DNA of 64,000 nt from Platanthera guangdongensis (lineage: Eukaryota > Streptophyta > Magnoliopsida > Asparagales > Orchidaceae). The stretch covers positions 65,973,885-66,037,884 of the forward strand of contig CM077161.1 of assembly GCA_039583875.1 (NCBI GenBank), given 5' to 3'. Under the pieces are notes generated by a model. It was not told the origin of the DNA. It saw only the letters and a list, made by a program, of their open reading frames with translations, and did no database searches. The position numbers and the translations under genes were made by a program. How positions within the stretch are numbered: the first letter of the stretch is position 1; each line of letters starts with the position of its first letter. Below are positions 1 through 9,240 of this stretch, piece after piece.

Positions 1-486
1 TCCCCCAGGAACTTCATCCATCTCCTCTATCGCATGTTTAGATCTTTTTGATCCAACAAGTATTTCAGGCTCTTATGGTCAGTATAGATATCGACCTTCA
101 CTCCATATAAGTAGTGCCTCCACAACTTCAAGGCAAAAATCACAGCCGCTAACTCCAAGTCATGGACAGGATAATTCCTCTTGTGCACTTTCAGTTGTCT
201 CGAGCCATACACTATCACACTTCCGTGCTGCAGTAGAACACAACCAAAGCCACTGCTTGAAGCATTGCTATAGATCTCAAAACCTTCGGTCCCACTCGGC
301 GAACTCAGCACAGGCATCGTGGTCAACCGACTCTTCAACTCCTCAAAAGCTCGTGCGCACTCCGGCGTCCAAATGAAATTCTGCTCCTTCCTCGTCAAAG
401 TTGTGGGGGGGGGGGGGGTAACGCTATCCGCGAGAAGTTCTCCACAAATCGCCTGTAATAGCCGGCAAGCCCCAAAAATCTCCGTA
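1..486 (-). pseudogene. pol: Gypsy element F: RT C-terminus and RNase H, broken
   Basis: This is the part of a Ty3/gypsy polyprotein that follows the catalytic palm of reverse transcriptase. The end next to element A encodes the conserved [13 protein letters not shown] motif. RNase H follows, with the HDLELAAV glutamate motif and TDHKSLKYL. The first catalytic aspartate of RNase H (normally in a YSDAS-type motif) reads YSNAS, so the enzyme is probably dead. A run of G at about 409-419 shifts the frame between RT and RNase H. The reading frame continues from position 13399 on the other side of element A. The rest of RNase H and integrase would lie left of the window. Confidence 0.9.
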
Positions 487-653
487 CTTCCTGAAAGATA
501 TTGTACCTAATCGCCTAGAGGGGGGGTGAATAGGTGACTTAAATCTTTTTGACTTTTTAGGCAGAATTCAACTTATAACACAGAATTAAATCTATTTTAT
601 CACAGCACACAATCAGCAATCACAGAATTCCACAAGCACACAGTAGACACACA

Positions 654-690
654 GTTTTATAGTGGTTCCCCAAGGTTTGGGTACATCCAC
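654..690 (-). promoter_or_regulatory. Conserved LTR promoter block of element A (3' LTR copy)
   Basis: In the sense strand this reads GTGGATGTACCC, then GGGGAACCAC, then CTATAAAAC. The same block with its TATA box recurs in the LTRs of elements B, C, D and the solo LTR, although the surrounding LTR sequence differs. It lies about 160-200 bp from the LTR 3' end, so transcription would start about 130 bp before that end. Confidence 0.75.
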
Positions 691-1476
691 TTTCCCCCTT
701 CGCCTATCTAGCAGTGTACTAGATTCGGCCAAACTCCTCCACTATCTCAGAACCCCAAAACAGGTTCCTACACCTCAGGCCCAAGGCCCTACAACTCAGC
801 TTCTTCTCAAAGCCTACACTCAGCCACCAAGGCCTACACTCAGCCACAATAGGCCTACACTCAGAGATACCAATCTCCTACACTCAGGCACTCAAGCCCT
901 ACACTCAGCCTTTATAATTACAGGCTTACAAAGACTCAGATCCCTAAGGGTCCTATAAGATAATTTGAATACAAAATGTTTACTCAACAACTCAGAGACA
1001 AGAGAGAAGAATTGTGAGTTTCTTGATGAGTTCTTGGAAGAACTCAGCTGAGATCAATCTGACTTGGCTTTCTTCAAAACTTCTTGAAAGTAGAACACAA
1101 TAAGATTAATCTCTTCTGCAGTTGATCCTTGATCTCTGCTACTTAAGATTCAGAATAAATCTGAACCCTTATTCTCAGCCTGGTTCCAACGGCTAACTTC
1201 TTGTATGGAGCTCACTCTCTCCAACTTCTTAGATCTTCACTAGATTCTTCAAGGAATAGCTAGATCTTCTTCTTGTTAATGATCACTTGAACAATAATTC
1301 AATCATCTCTAACTGTTGATAGTATAAGCCTATTTATAGGCCTTCTTCATGGTAACCGGCTGGTCTGGTTCATAACTGATTTCTGACAACTCTGATAGGT
1401 GCAGTAGACCGGCTGGAATGGCAGATGTCAAGTCATCCAGTCAGTTCTTGAAAATTCTGTAACTGTCTATCTTTAA

Positions 1477-2306
1477 GTGTCGACACTTATAAACTAAGTG
1501 TCGACACAAGTTGTCTAAGTGTCGACACTAGTCTACAAGGTGTCGACACAACTCCTTGTGTTGTAGATTTTATATCTCGACACAGCTTCTTCTTCATGTG
1601 TCGACACTGATAATGTGTGTCGACACAAGTACTTGTACTTCAGTATAATGCTGAATCCTTGTAAGTGTCGACACATCTCCTTTGTGTCGACACATCTTCA
1701 TGTGTTGAATCTGTTAAGTGTCGACACTTCTTCTTGGTGTCGACACAAGCCTTTAGTGTTGATACTTGCTGAGTGTCGATACTGCTCCATGTGTCGACAC
1801 ATTCTTCTTCTGTTGAGACTTTTGCTGAGTGTCGACACTTCTCATTAGTGTCGACACTTGTACTTAGAATTATTCTGGAACTTTGCTAAGTGTCGACACA
1901 GCAAAGTGTTGAGTCTTCAGCTGAGTGTCGACACATTCTTTCTTGTGTCGACACTTTCTTCAAGTGTTGACTCTTCTGCTGTGTGTCGACACATTATTCT
2001 GGGTGTCGACACTTATACTTGGTCTCTGCTGACTTTTGCTGAGTCTCGACACAGTCTCCAAGTGTCGACACTATCTGATGTAGATACAGTTTCTCTGGGT
2101 GTCGACACAACTGTTAAGTGTCGACACTGCTTCACTGCACTTTTCTTCATTGAGTGTCGACACAGCTCCTTGTGTCGACACTTTATGTCTGGTGTCGACT
2201 CTGCATCCCTGGTGTCGACACAATGACTCCAAGTGTCGACACTGCTTGCCTGGGTATCGACACAAGTCTTCTTAAGTGTCGACACTTTCCCTCTGGGTGT
2301 CGACAC
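1477..2306. repeat. GTGTCGACAC palindrome array, element A 3' LTR
   Basis: About 27 perfect copies of the self-complementary decamer GTGTCGACAC in 830 bp, plus degenerate copies such as CTCGACAC and GTGTTGA. The first four (1477, 1498, 1519, 1540) are spaced exactly 21 bp, about two helical turns. Later spacing is looser. Chance expectation for one such 10-mer is about one per megabase. In the sense direction the array is in U3, upstream of the TATA block. The short Cys-Arg-His and Val-Asp-Thr reading frames here are a by-product of the repeat. Confidence 0.95.
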
Positions 2307-2451
2307 ATGGACTTAGAAACTTTTTCTTCTTTCCTGTAAATACTTAGCCTGCACAAGTAAACTCAAAACACATCAAATATATTTTGATGTATATCATTGA
2401 GTTGGGTGAGGCTTCTTCAAATCAGGTACATTAGAACCAATGTACCCAACA

Positions 2452-2467
2452 ATCTCCCCCTATTTGG
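2452..2467 (-). promoter_or_regulatory. Polypurine tract, element A
   Basis: The sense strand reads CCAAATAGGGGGAGAT directly before the LTR start TGTTGGG. This is the usual copia plus-strand primer. Identical cores occur in elements B, C and D at the same place. Confidence 0.9.
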
Positions 2468-2740
2468 AGAAGTCATAACCCTTAGTCAATGATATACACC
2501 ATTCATAATAAAATTACAAAATGATGTAAAGCAGGATTATCTATTATGGCAAACATAAACATGTATCAATTAAACATGTATACATAGACATTATCTCAGA
2601 ATAATTATGAAATAAATTCATCACACAGCAAATTTATCACACAACACATTGTTCTAATAACTTGTCATATTCAGTTTCCAAAAGTTTACAAAATGTTTAA
2701 CATCAAAAGATTACATAGTAAACTTAAGAAAATTTCAATT

Positions 2741-5615
2741 CTATTTCTGTTCAGCCTCCTTAATTACTATGCCCTTCCCAGATTGTACTTTGGCTTGTAC
2801 TGAGGCTTCAGTGTCTTCAGCAGCAGCAGGCTTTTTCCCTTTAAGTTCCTTCTTCTTTAGCTCTTCAGCTTTGATCTTTTGCCTCTCAAAATAATGATAA
2901 GGCTTGGGAAAGTACTTGCTAGGCTCCTGGGCAGTAGGAGGTAGCTTTCTCATCTTGGCCTTCCTTCTATATTGGACTATTGCTTCTTGCCTTGTCTCAT
3001 GTTTCCTCCATTCAAGTTCAGAAAACCATTTATTTCTGTCTTGTATATTATCTTTTGCAGCTTTCCATGCAGTTAAGATAATATTTCTTGAAGTAGGGCT
3101 CCACTGCTCAAAGTCTGGTCTTTGTTCAGCTTGCTCCCTGAACCTCTTCTTAGACAATCTAGTTTCTTTTTCTTTCTGCAGAGCTTCTTGCATAGCCTCT
3201 GATACTGGCTGAACCACTTTTTCTAGAATAACCTTCTGAGTACCATCAGGTGGACTATACATGGTCTGGATATCAGCATGTACCATATCAAAATCTGGAG
3301 GAGGTATACATGGTCTGGATATCAGCATGTACCATATCAAAATCTGGAGGAGGGTAGATGACTTGAGCCACTTCAGGTTGCTCCCCTCCTAGATATGCAG
3401 GGTTAATTCCAGATTCTGCAACATTGTCATCATCACAAAGAGGAGGATATCCAAGAGTAGATCTGATAGAATTAGAAATCCATTTAGCATGATCAGAGCT
3501 GGCTTTGACTAACACTCTCTCCCCCTTTATGACTTCTTTAACCATGTGATCCCTCAGATCATCCTTTTGAAATCGGATTTGGGCATCCAAATAGTTGACT
3601 CCATCTTTAAAGTAAGGTTTCAACCTTTGGAGTTTGTCAGTTATGAGCTTCTGAGAGTCTTGAATGGCAGTCTTAACAGCAGTTATTTCCTCGTGAAATG
3701 CTTTGTCAAATTCTGCTTTAGCAGTAACAGTAGAAGTAGTCAGTCCAGCAGTTATGTTCTGCATCTCAGTGATAATGGCATTGTGAGACTATGTCAAATT
3801 GTCATTCATTCTGATCTGATTCTCTAGTACATAGCCTTGCTTGACTTCAAGTTCATCTACTTGAGCTTTTATCTTTTCTTGATGAGTTGCAAGATAGACT
3901 ACTGCATTCCCACCCTTGTGTAAGCAGTCAGTCATCTCCTTCTTATTGAGATTCATCTCAAATCTTATGGACTTAATATCCTGGGCTAAATCAAACTGTA
4001 ATGATTTTTGCCCTTCATCCACATACTTCTCAATGGCTTGCCTGTGCTCATCAAGCTTTATCTGCATAGCAACCATATAAGCACTGTAATCTATTGATGG
4101 TGCTGGCTGTACTGTAGGCTGTGGAGCTATGGTTTGCAATGCCTTCTTATAACTCTGGCTCCTTCTTTTGAATACTTGAAATTTCTTTTTCTTTGCCCTT
4201 GTAGCTTCTTCATCTTCAGAGGCTGATGTACTTGCTATCTCTACCCTCTCCTTAGGTAGCTCCTCAACAGCTTGGGGCTTCTCAGGCTCTTGCCTTGCAG
4301 TTTCTTCTAGAATTGGCATTTGCTCCCCCTCAACTGGAGCATTCTCCCCCTCAGCAGCAGTACATTCCTTCTCAAGGTCTTGTTGATCCAGATTAAGAAA
4401 TAAATCTTCCATTGTAAATTCTTGTGGTGAATGGGCAGGAGAAATTCTTTGCTCATCTACCACTGGATCAGATACAACTTGAACTTCAACAGATGTGTCA
4501 TCCATGACAACATCTGGGAGTTGGCTATCCAGCTGAGTTTGATGATTTACATTAACTAATGGATCAGATAAAATAGTATCCACTTTAAGGAAATCTAAAG
4601 CATTAAGCTCAGTGAATACCTCAAGGATGATGTTTGTAGCTTGCTCACTCTCAAGAGGAGTGGGCTCTTCCACAACTAGTGGCTCCCCCTGGATTTGATC
4701 CTGGTGTAAGGGGCTAGCCTGTGGTAGCTCCCCCTGCTTCTCTGCAGCATCTTGTTGAGATGTAGACTTCTCAGTATTTCCTTCTTCATTCTCATCAGGT
4801 GTGAAGACAACTTGCTCTTCACTACCAGAGCTGCTAGTGGAAACCTGAGCCACTGGGGCAGTTTTCTTCTTCTTCTTGTGTGGGGTTTCTTTCTCAGGAG
4901 TAGGCATCTCCTTTGTCAAAACTCTGTCCCATCTTGAGAAGATTCTCATGTCCATTCTTCTCATGTGGTTGATTTTACTGCCAGCAGCTTGACGCATAAC
5001 TTCTGGTATAATACCAGCAAGGTATAGACTTAAGATCCTGCCCAAGTTGGGCTTCTTTAGGCTTTCCTTAATCTTCTCAAAGATCACTACATACCAGTCA
5101 GTTTTCAGGTTGAAGATTATCCTGGTCATGAGATTGAACATATGGGCAGATATCCTGTCATGCCCTCCAGGCTTACTTAAGATTACCTTGCCAACAATTT
5201 CAGAGAGGAATTTCCCTTGGCTGTTTATGCCCTTCCTATTAAAGACAGATCCTATTTTCATCTTTGAATCCAGACCACACCATGTCAATGCATCTCTGGT
5301 CCTGGAAGCAGTAACCTCTTCTTCTTCCTTAGTTCTTGGTAACTGAAGGACTTTCCTCAAACTTTTTGGTGAAACCTTAACCCTCTCACCATGGACCCTG
5401 GACTTGATCTTGAATCCAGTGTCGTCTACTTTAGCTCCATTTAGGAATTCCAGTACCTCTTTCTTCCAGATTTTAGTAGGCTCTGAAACAAGATATTCCA
5501 ACCCCGAGCCTGCAACTAGGGTTATTACATTCTTGATTTCTGGGTCTGCATCACCAAACGTGTCGCGCACCAGTTCATAGCCTTCATTGACGTTGTCCTC
5601 GAGCTTTGGCGCCAT
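2741..5615 (-). pseudogene. Element A extra (env-position) ORF, lightly broken
   Basis: About 950 codons between pol and the 3' LTR. The start chosen is the ATG at 5615 (MAPKLEDN), which sits in the context AACCCTAATGG and matches the MAPR start of the element D homologue. Residues 1 to about 230 form a globular domain with KEVLEFL, a GKFLSEIVGKVILSKPG motif and GRILSLYL, all conserved in D. An acidic, proline-rich middle with a basic KKKK patch follows, then a coiled-coil region, then a C-terminal block with SPTSRNIIL, also conserved in D. Breaks: one in-frame TAG near 3790 and a 49-bp tandem duplication (3256-3304, 3305-3353) that shifts the frame. I see no signal peptide or membrane segment, so env-like describes its position only. 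Function unknown. It resembles plant transposon-associated proteins of no known activity. Confidence 0.8.
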
Positions 5616-5639
5616 TAGGGTTTGAAGAATTTGAACTGA

Positions 5640-6035
5640 GAGAAGAGAGGTGTCGACACACAAGTTTGGTCTCGAAACTTTTGAAAGCGTGTCGACAGAC
5701 TAAGGCAAAATCCTATTTATACCTTTCTAGGTTTGAAGATGAAAGGGCGGGCAGCTAACTTAAATTGTGTCGACACTGTCGATAAGTGTCGACACTGACT
5801 TATAATGTCTCGACACCTATTGTCGACACAAGTTTAGTCAACAGATTATATGTGTCGACACTTGATTATGTGTCGACACCACTCAACTCGACATTCAGTC
5901 GAGACTTTACTTAGATAATTCTGAGTAATCACTAAGTGTCGACACCACCTTGGATGTGTCGACACCTACTTGTCATGTGTCGAAACTAATTTTCTGAAGT
6001 GTCGACATAGATATCTCTGTGTGTCGACACCTTTT
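5640..6035 (-). promoter_or_regulatory. Palindrome array and TATA box upstream of the element A extra ORF
   Basis: Eight perfect GTGTCGACAC decamers, the same motif as in the element's own LTR, and several degenerate ones fill the gap between the pol stop (6057) and the extra ORF. A sense-strand TATAAATAGG lies at 5712-5721, 106 nt before the ATG at 5615. It is followed by the pyrimidine tract CTCTCTTCTCTCAG ending at 5636. This has the layout of an internal promoter or a splice acceptor for the extra ORF. Activity is inferred, not shown. Confidence 0.6.
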
Positions 6036-6056
6036 TACTTAGCCATTTCTATAAAC

Positions 6057-9000
6057 TTATTCTAAGTTTATCATACCTAGTTCAATTTTAAACCTATTGA
6101 ACTTAGTTTCTTCTAGGGGCTTAGTATACATATCAGCTAGTTGATTATCTGTTTTAACATATTCCAGTAAAATATCTTCTTTCTCTACATGCTCCCTAAG
6201 AAAATGATATTTTATTTCAATATGTTTAGTTCTACTATGGGAAATAGGATTATGTGCAATTGATATAGCACTTGTAGAATCACAAAAGAGTGGAGTTCTA
6301 CTTACCTGAATTCCATAGTCCTCAAGCTGATGTTGTATCCATAGAAGTTGAGCACAGCAACTTCCTGCAGCCACATATTCTGACTCTGCAGTGGAGATAG
6401 CCACACTTGTTTGCATCTTGCTACTCCATGAAATCAGTCTTCCACCTAGGAATTGACAGGTTCCAGTTGTGCATTTTTTGTCTTCTTTGCATCCTGCAAA
6501 GTCTGCATCTGAATAACCTGTTAGTTCAAAATCCTCATTCCTAGGGTACCAGAGGCCTAGATAAGGGGTGCCCTTTAGATATCTCAATATCCTTTTGACT
6601 GCTGTCAAATGAGACTCTTTAGGGCAGGCTTGATACCTTGCACAGACACATGTAACATACATGATATCTGGTCTACTTGCAGTCAAATATAATAGGGAGT
6701 CAACTATCCCTCTATACAAAGTTTCATCTATAGGTTTCCCTGCATCATCCTTGCTAAGAGACATACTTGACCCCATAGGAGTCTTCATGGTACTGGATGA
6801 ATCCATACAATACTTCCTTATGAGTTCTAGGGTGAACTTGGACTGGCATATGGATAAACCATTCTCAGTCTGTCTTACTTGGAGACCCAAGAAGAACTTA
6901 AGTTCTCCCATACTACTCATCTCAAATTGTCCTTGCATTAGTTTTGCAAACTTTTTGCAAAGACTACTTTCAGTAGACCCAAATATTATGTCATCTACAT
7001 ATATTTGGACTAGTATAACTTTGCCTCTGGATTCCCTAAGGAATAGAGTCTTTTCTATTTTCCCCCTTATGAACTTATTCTCAATAAGGAAACTAGACAG
7101 GGTTTCATACCAAGCCCTAGGGGCTTGCTTTAACCCATATAAAGCTTTCTTAAGTCTATAGACATGATTAGGTTGAGTTGAATCAACAAAACCTGATGGC
7201 TGTTCCACATAGACTTTCTCTTTTAGATTACCATTTAGAAATGCTGACTTGACATCCATTTGGTAAACTTTAAATCCTTGAAAGGTTGCATAGGCCAGGA
7301 ACATCCTTATGGCTTCCAGTCTGGCTACTGGAGCAAAGGTTTGATCTAAGTCAATACCTTCGTCCTGCCTATATCCTTTAGCAACCATTCTTGCTTTGTT
7401 CTTAATGATGACTCCATGCTCATCCATCTTGTTCCTAAAGATCCACTTGGTTCCAATTATGTTGTGGTCTTTTGGTTTAGGAACAAGCTCCCAGACCTTG
7501 CACCTCTTGAACTGATTCAGCTCTTCTTTGATTGCCTCAATCCAATGAGGGTCTAGGATGGCTTCTTCAAACTTCTTTGGTTCAACTTGGGATAGAAAAC
7601 TGGAGTAGATTGCTGCATTCAGATTTCTGCTCCTTGTTTGTACCCCTTGTCTTGGATCACCAATGATTTGTTCTGCTGGATGATCTCTTAGATGCCTATT
7701 GGCTGGAGGCATCCTGACTTCAGGTTGAACTTCTTCAGTTTCTTCATCTTGCTGCACTCCTTGTACTTCTTCTGCATTAGGTACATATAGTACTCCCCCT
7801 GGACAACAGCCACTGTCTTCTACTTATTGTCTTGCAGTAGGTCTTTCTTCTATAGTGAGCTTGTCCAACTTCTCATTTATACCTGTGGGGCTGCAAATAC
7901 TACTAGACAACTCATTGTTAATAAGTCTAGTTTCATCAAATACTACATGTACAGATTCTTCTACAACTTGAGTAGACAAGTTGTAGACTCTATAAGCCTT
8001 ACTGTTGTTGCTGTACCCAATAAAGATCCCCTCTTGGGACTTGGCAGCAAACTTAGTCAAGTAAGACTTTCCATTGTTAAGTATAAAGCACTTACAACCA
8101 AAGATCCTGAAGTAGGATAGGTTTGGTTTCCTGCCTTTCACAACCTCATAGGGGGTCTTATTGAGGCTTTTAGTTATGGTAGCCCTATTAATAACATGGC
8201 ATGCAGTATTCACTGCCTCAGCCCAGAAGTATTCTGGTAGTGATGTATCACTTAATAGGGTCCTACCAGCCTCAATCAAGGTTCTATTCTTCCTCTTAAC
8301 AATGCCATTTTGCTGAGGTGTCCTTGGTGAAGAAAACTCTTGAAATATCCCAAATTCTTCACATAGTTTTGTCATACTATCAGACTGAAATTCAGTGACA
8401 TGGTCACTTCTTATTTTGACCACTGTACTATCTAGTTCATTCTGAATTTGTTTGACAAAGCTATAGAAGACACTAGGTGTTTTAGATTTCTGTCTAAGGA
8501 AGAACACCCAGGAAAACCTTGAGTAGTCATCTACAACTACAAAGGTATAGACCTTCCTACCTAGGCTGTGAACTGGCATTAGACCAAAGAGATCCATATG
8601 CAAGAGGTATAAACACCTCACAGCATCTTTGTTTTCAATGCTTCTAAAGGTGGATCTAGTCTGCTTGCCCTTTTGACAAGCTGAGCAAATACCATCTTTA
8701 ATACACTTAACTTGAGGACCATTCCTCACTAGCTCTTTACTAAAGAGTTTGCCAATTGTCTTGTAGTTTAGATGGGCTAGCCTCTTGTGCCATTTGACAC
8801 AATGAGAGATTGTCTCATCAGCTACAAGACACACTGGAGAACCATTGTTCTCAACCATAATGTCTAGGCAGTAGACATTCCTTTTTCTATAACCAGTCAA
8901 AATGATCTCTTGATCATTTGACCTCCTGATATGACAACCATCTTTCACAAATGAGATGTCATATCCTACATCACTCAATTGACTTATACTAATAAGGTTA

Positions 9001-9230
9001 TGTTTCAAACCTTTAACATAGGCCACTTGAGTAATTGTAATATAGGAGTTAGAAATGTTACCAAAACCCTTGATGATCCCTTTTTCAGAACCACCAAAGG
9101 TGACTTTTGGACCATCCTTGATGGGTGTGTAGTACTTTAGTAAACCCCTTGTTCCAGTCATATGTCTGGAACATCCACTGTCCAAGTACCATATTGGGGC
9201 ATGGCCACTTGGACTCACCTGCAAAACAGA
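6057..9230 (-). pseudogene. pol: Element A pol (protease, integrase, RT, RNase H), one stop
   Basis: Ty1/copia polyprotein, open from the gag stop onward with no ATG of its own. Order: aspartic protease (WYLDSGCSRHMTG), pre-integrase zinc region (HKRLAHL ... CSACQKGK), integrase core with MDLFG, IRSDH and the PQQNG region, a variable linker, RT with [10 protein letters not shown] and the YVDD catalytic box, then RNase H with [17 protein letters not shown] and CDSTSAI, ending at LGMINLE. All main catalytic residues I can see are intact. The only clear lesion is an in-frame TAA at about 7824 between integrase and RT. It lies in the same frame as gag, downstream of a splice-acceptor-like motif. 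Confidence 0.92.
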
Positions 9231-9240
9231 TTAGTGAACC
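9216..9240 (-). promoter_or_regulatory. Gag-pol junction of element A: stop plus acceptor-like motif
   Basis: The sense strand has the gag stop TAA (9231-9233), then TCTGTTTTGCAG, then GTGAG. CTAAT overlapping the stop resembles a branch point. The same stop, pyrimidine tract and GCAG order occurs in B, C and D. Gag and pol are in the same frame here, so readthrough would also join them. Confidence 0.5.

Larger units (their letters stand above)
492..2451 (-). repeat. Element A 3' LTR
   Basis: 1960 bp. It is the partner of the LTR at 11374-13393 (2020 bp), with a few percent mismatch by eye and one fewer copy of a roughly 20-bp CCTACACTCAGCC repeat near 820-850. In the sense (minus) direction the order is TGTTGGGTACATT start, long U3 with the palindrome array, conserved TATA block, C-run and TATCTTTCA end. 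Confidence 0.95.

Noticed and set aside
1615..2306. Palindrome array resembling a CRISPR array (short repeats, about 11-20 nt spacers)
   Set aside because: Repeats are 10-bp perfect palindromes inside an LTR, spacers are unequal and partly repeated, there are no cas genes, and the DNA is plant nuclear.
1858..2339. Open frames full of Cys-Arg-His and Val-Asp-Thr on both strands
   Set aside because: They are translations of GTGTCGACAC repeats in an LTR, in several frames at once. There is no start context or homology.
2741..5615. A true envelope glycoprotein in the extra ORF
   Set aside because: It has the env position, but no signal peptide, transmembrane helix, cysteine pattern or fusion-peptide-like segment is visible in A, C or D.
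9212..9233. A 21-nt GT...AG mini-intron removing the gag stop in element A
   Set aside because: It is far below the minimum intron length in plants. The acceptor may be real, but its donor would have to lie further upstream.
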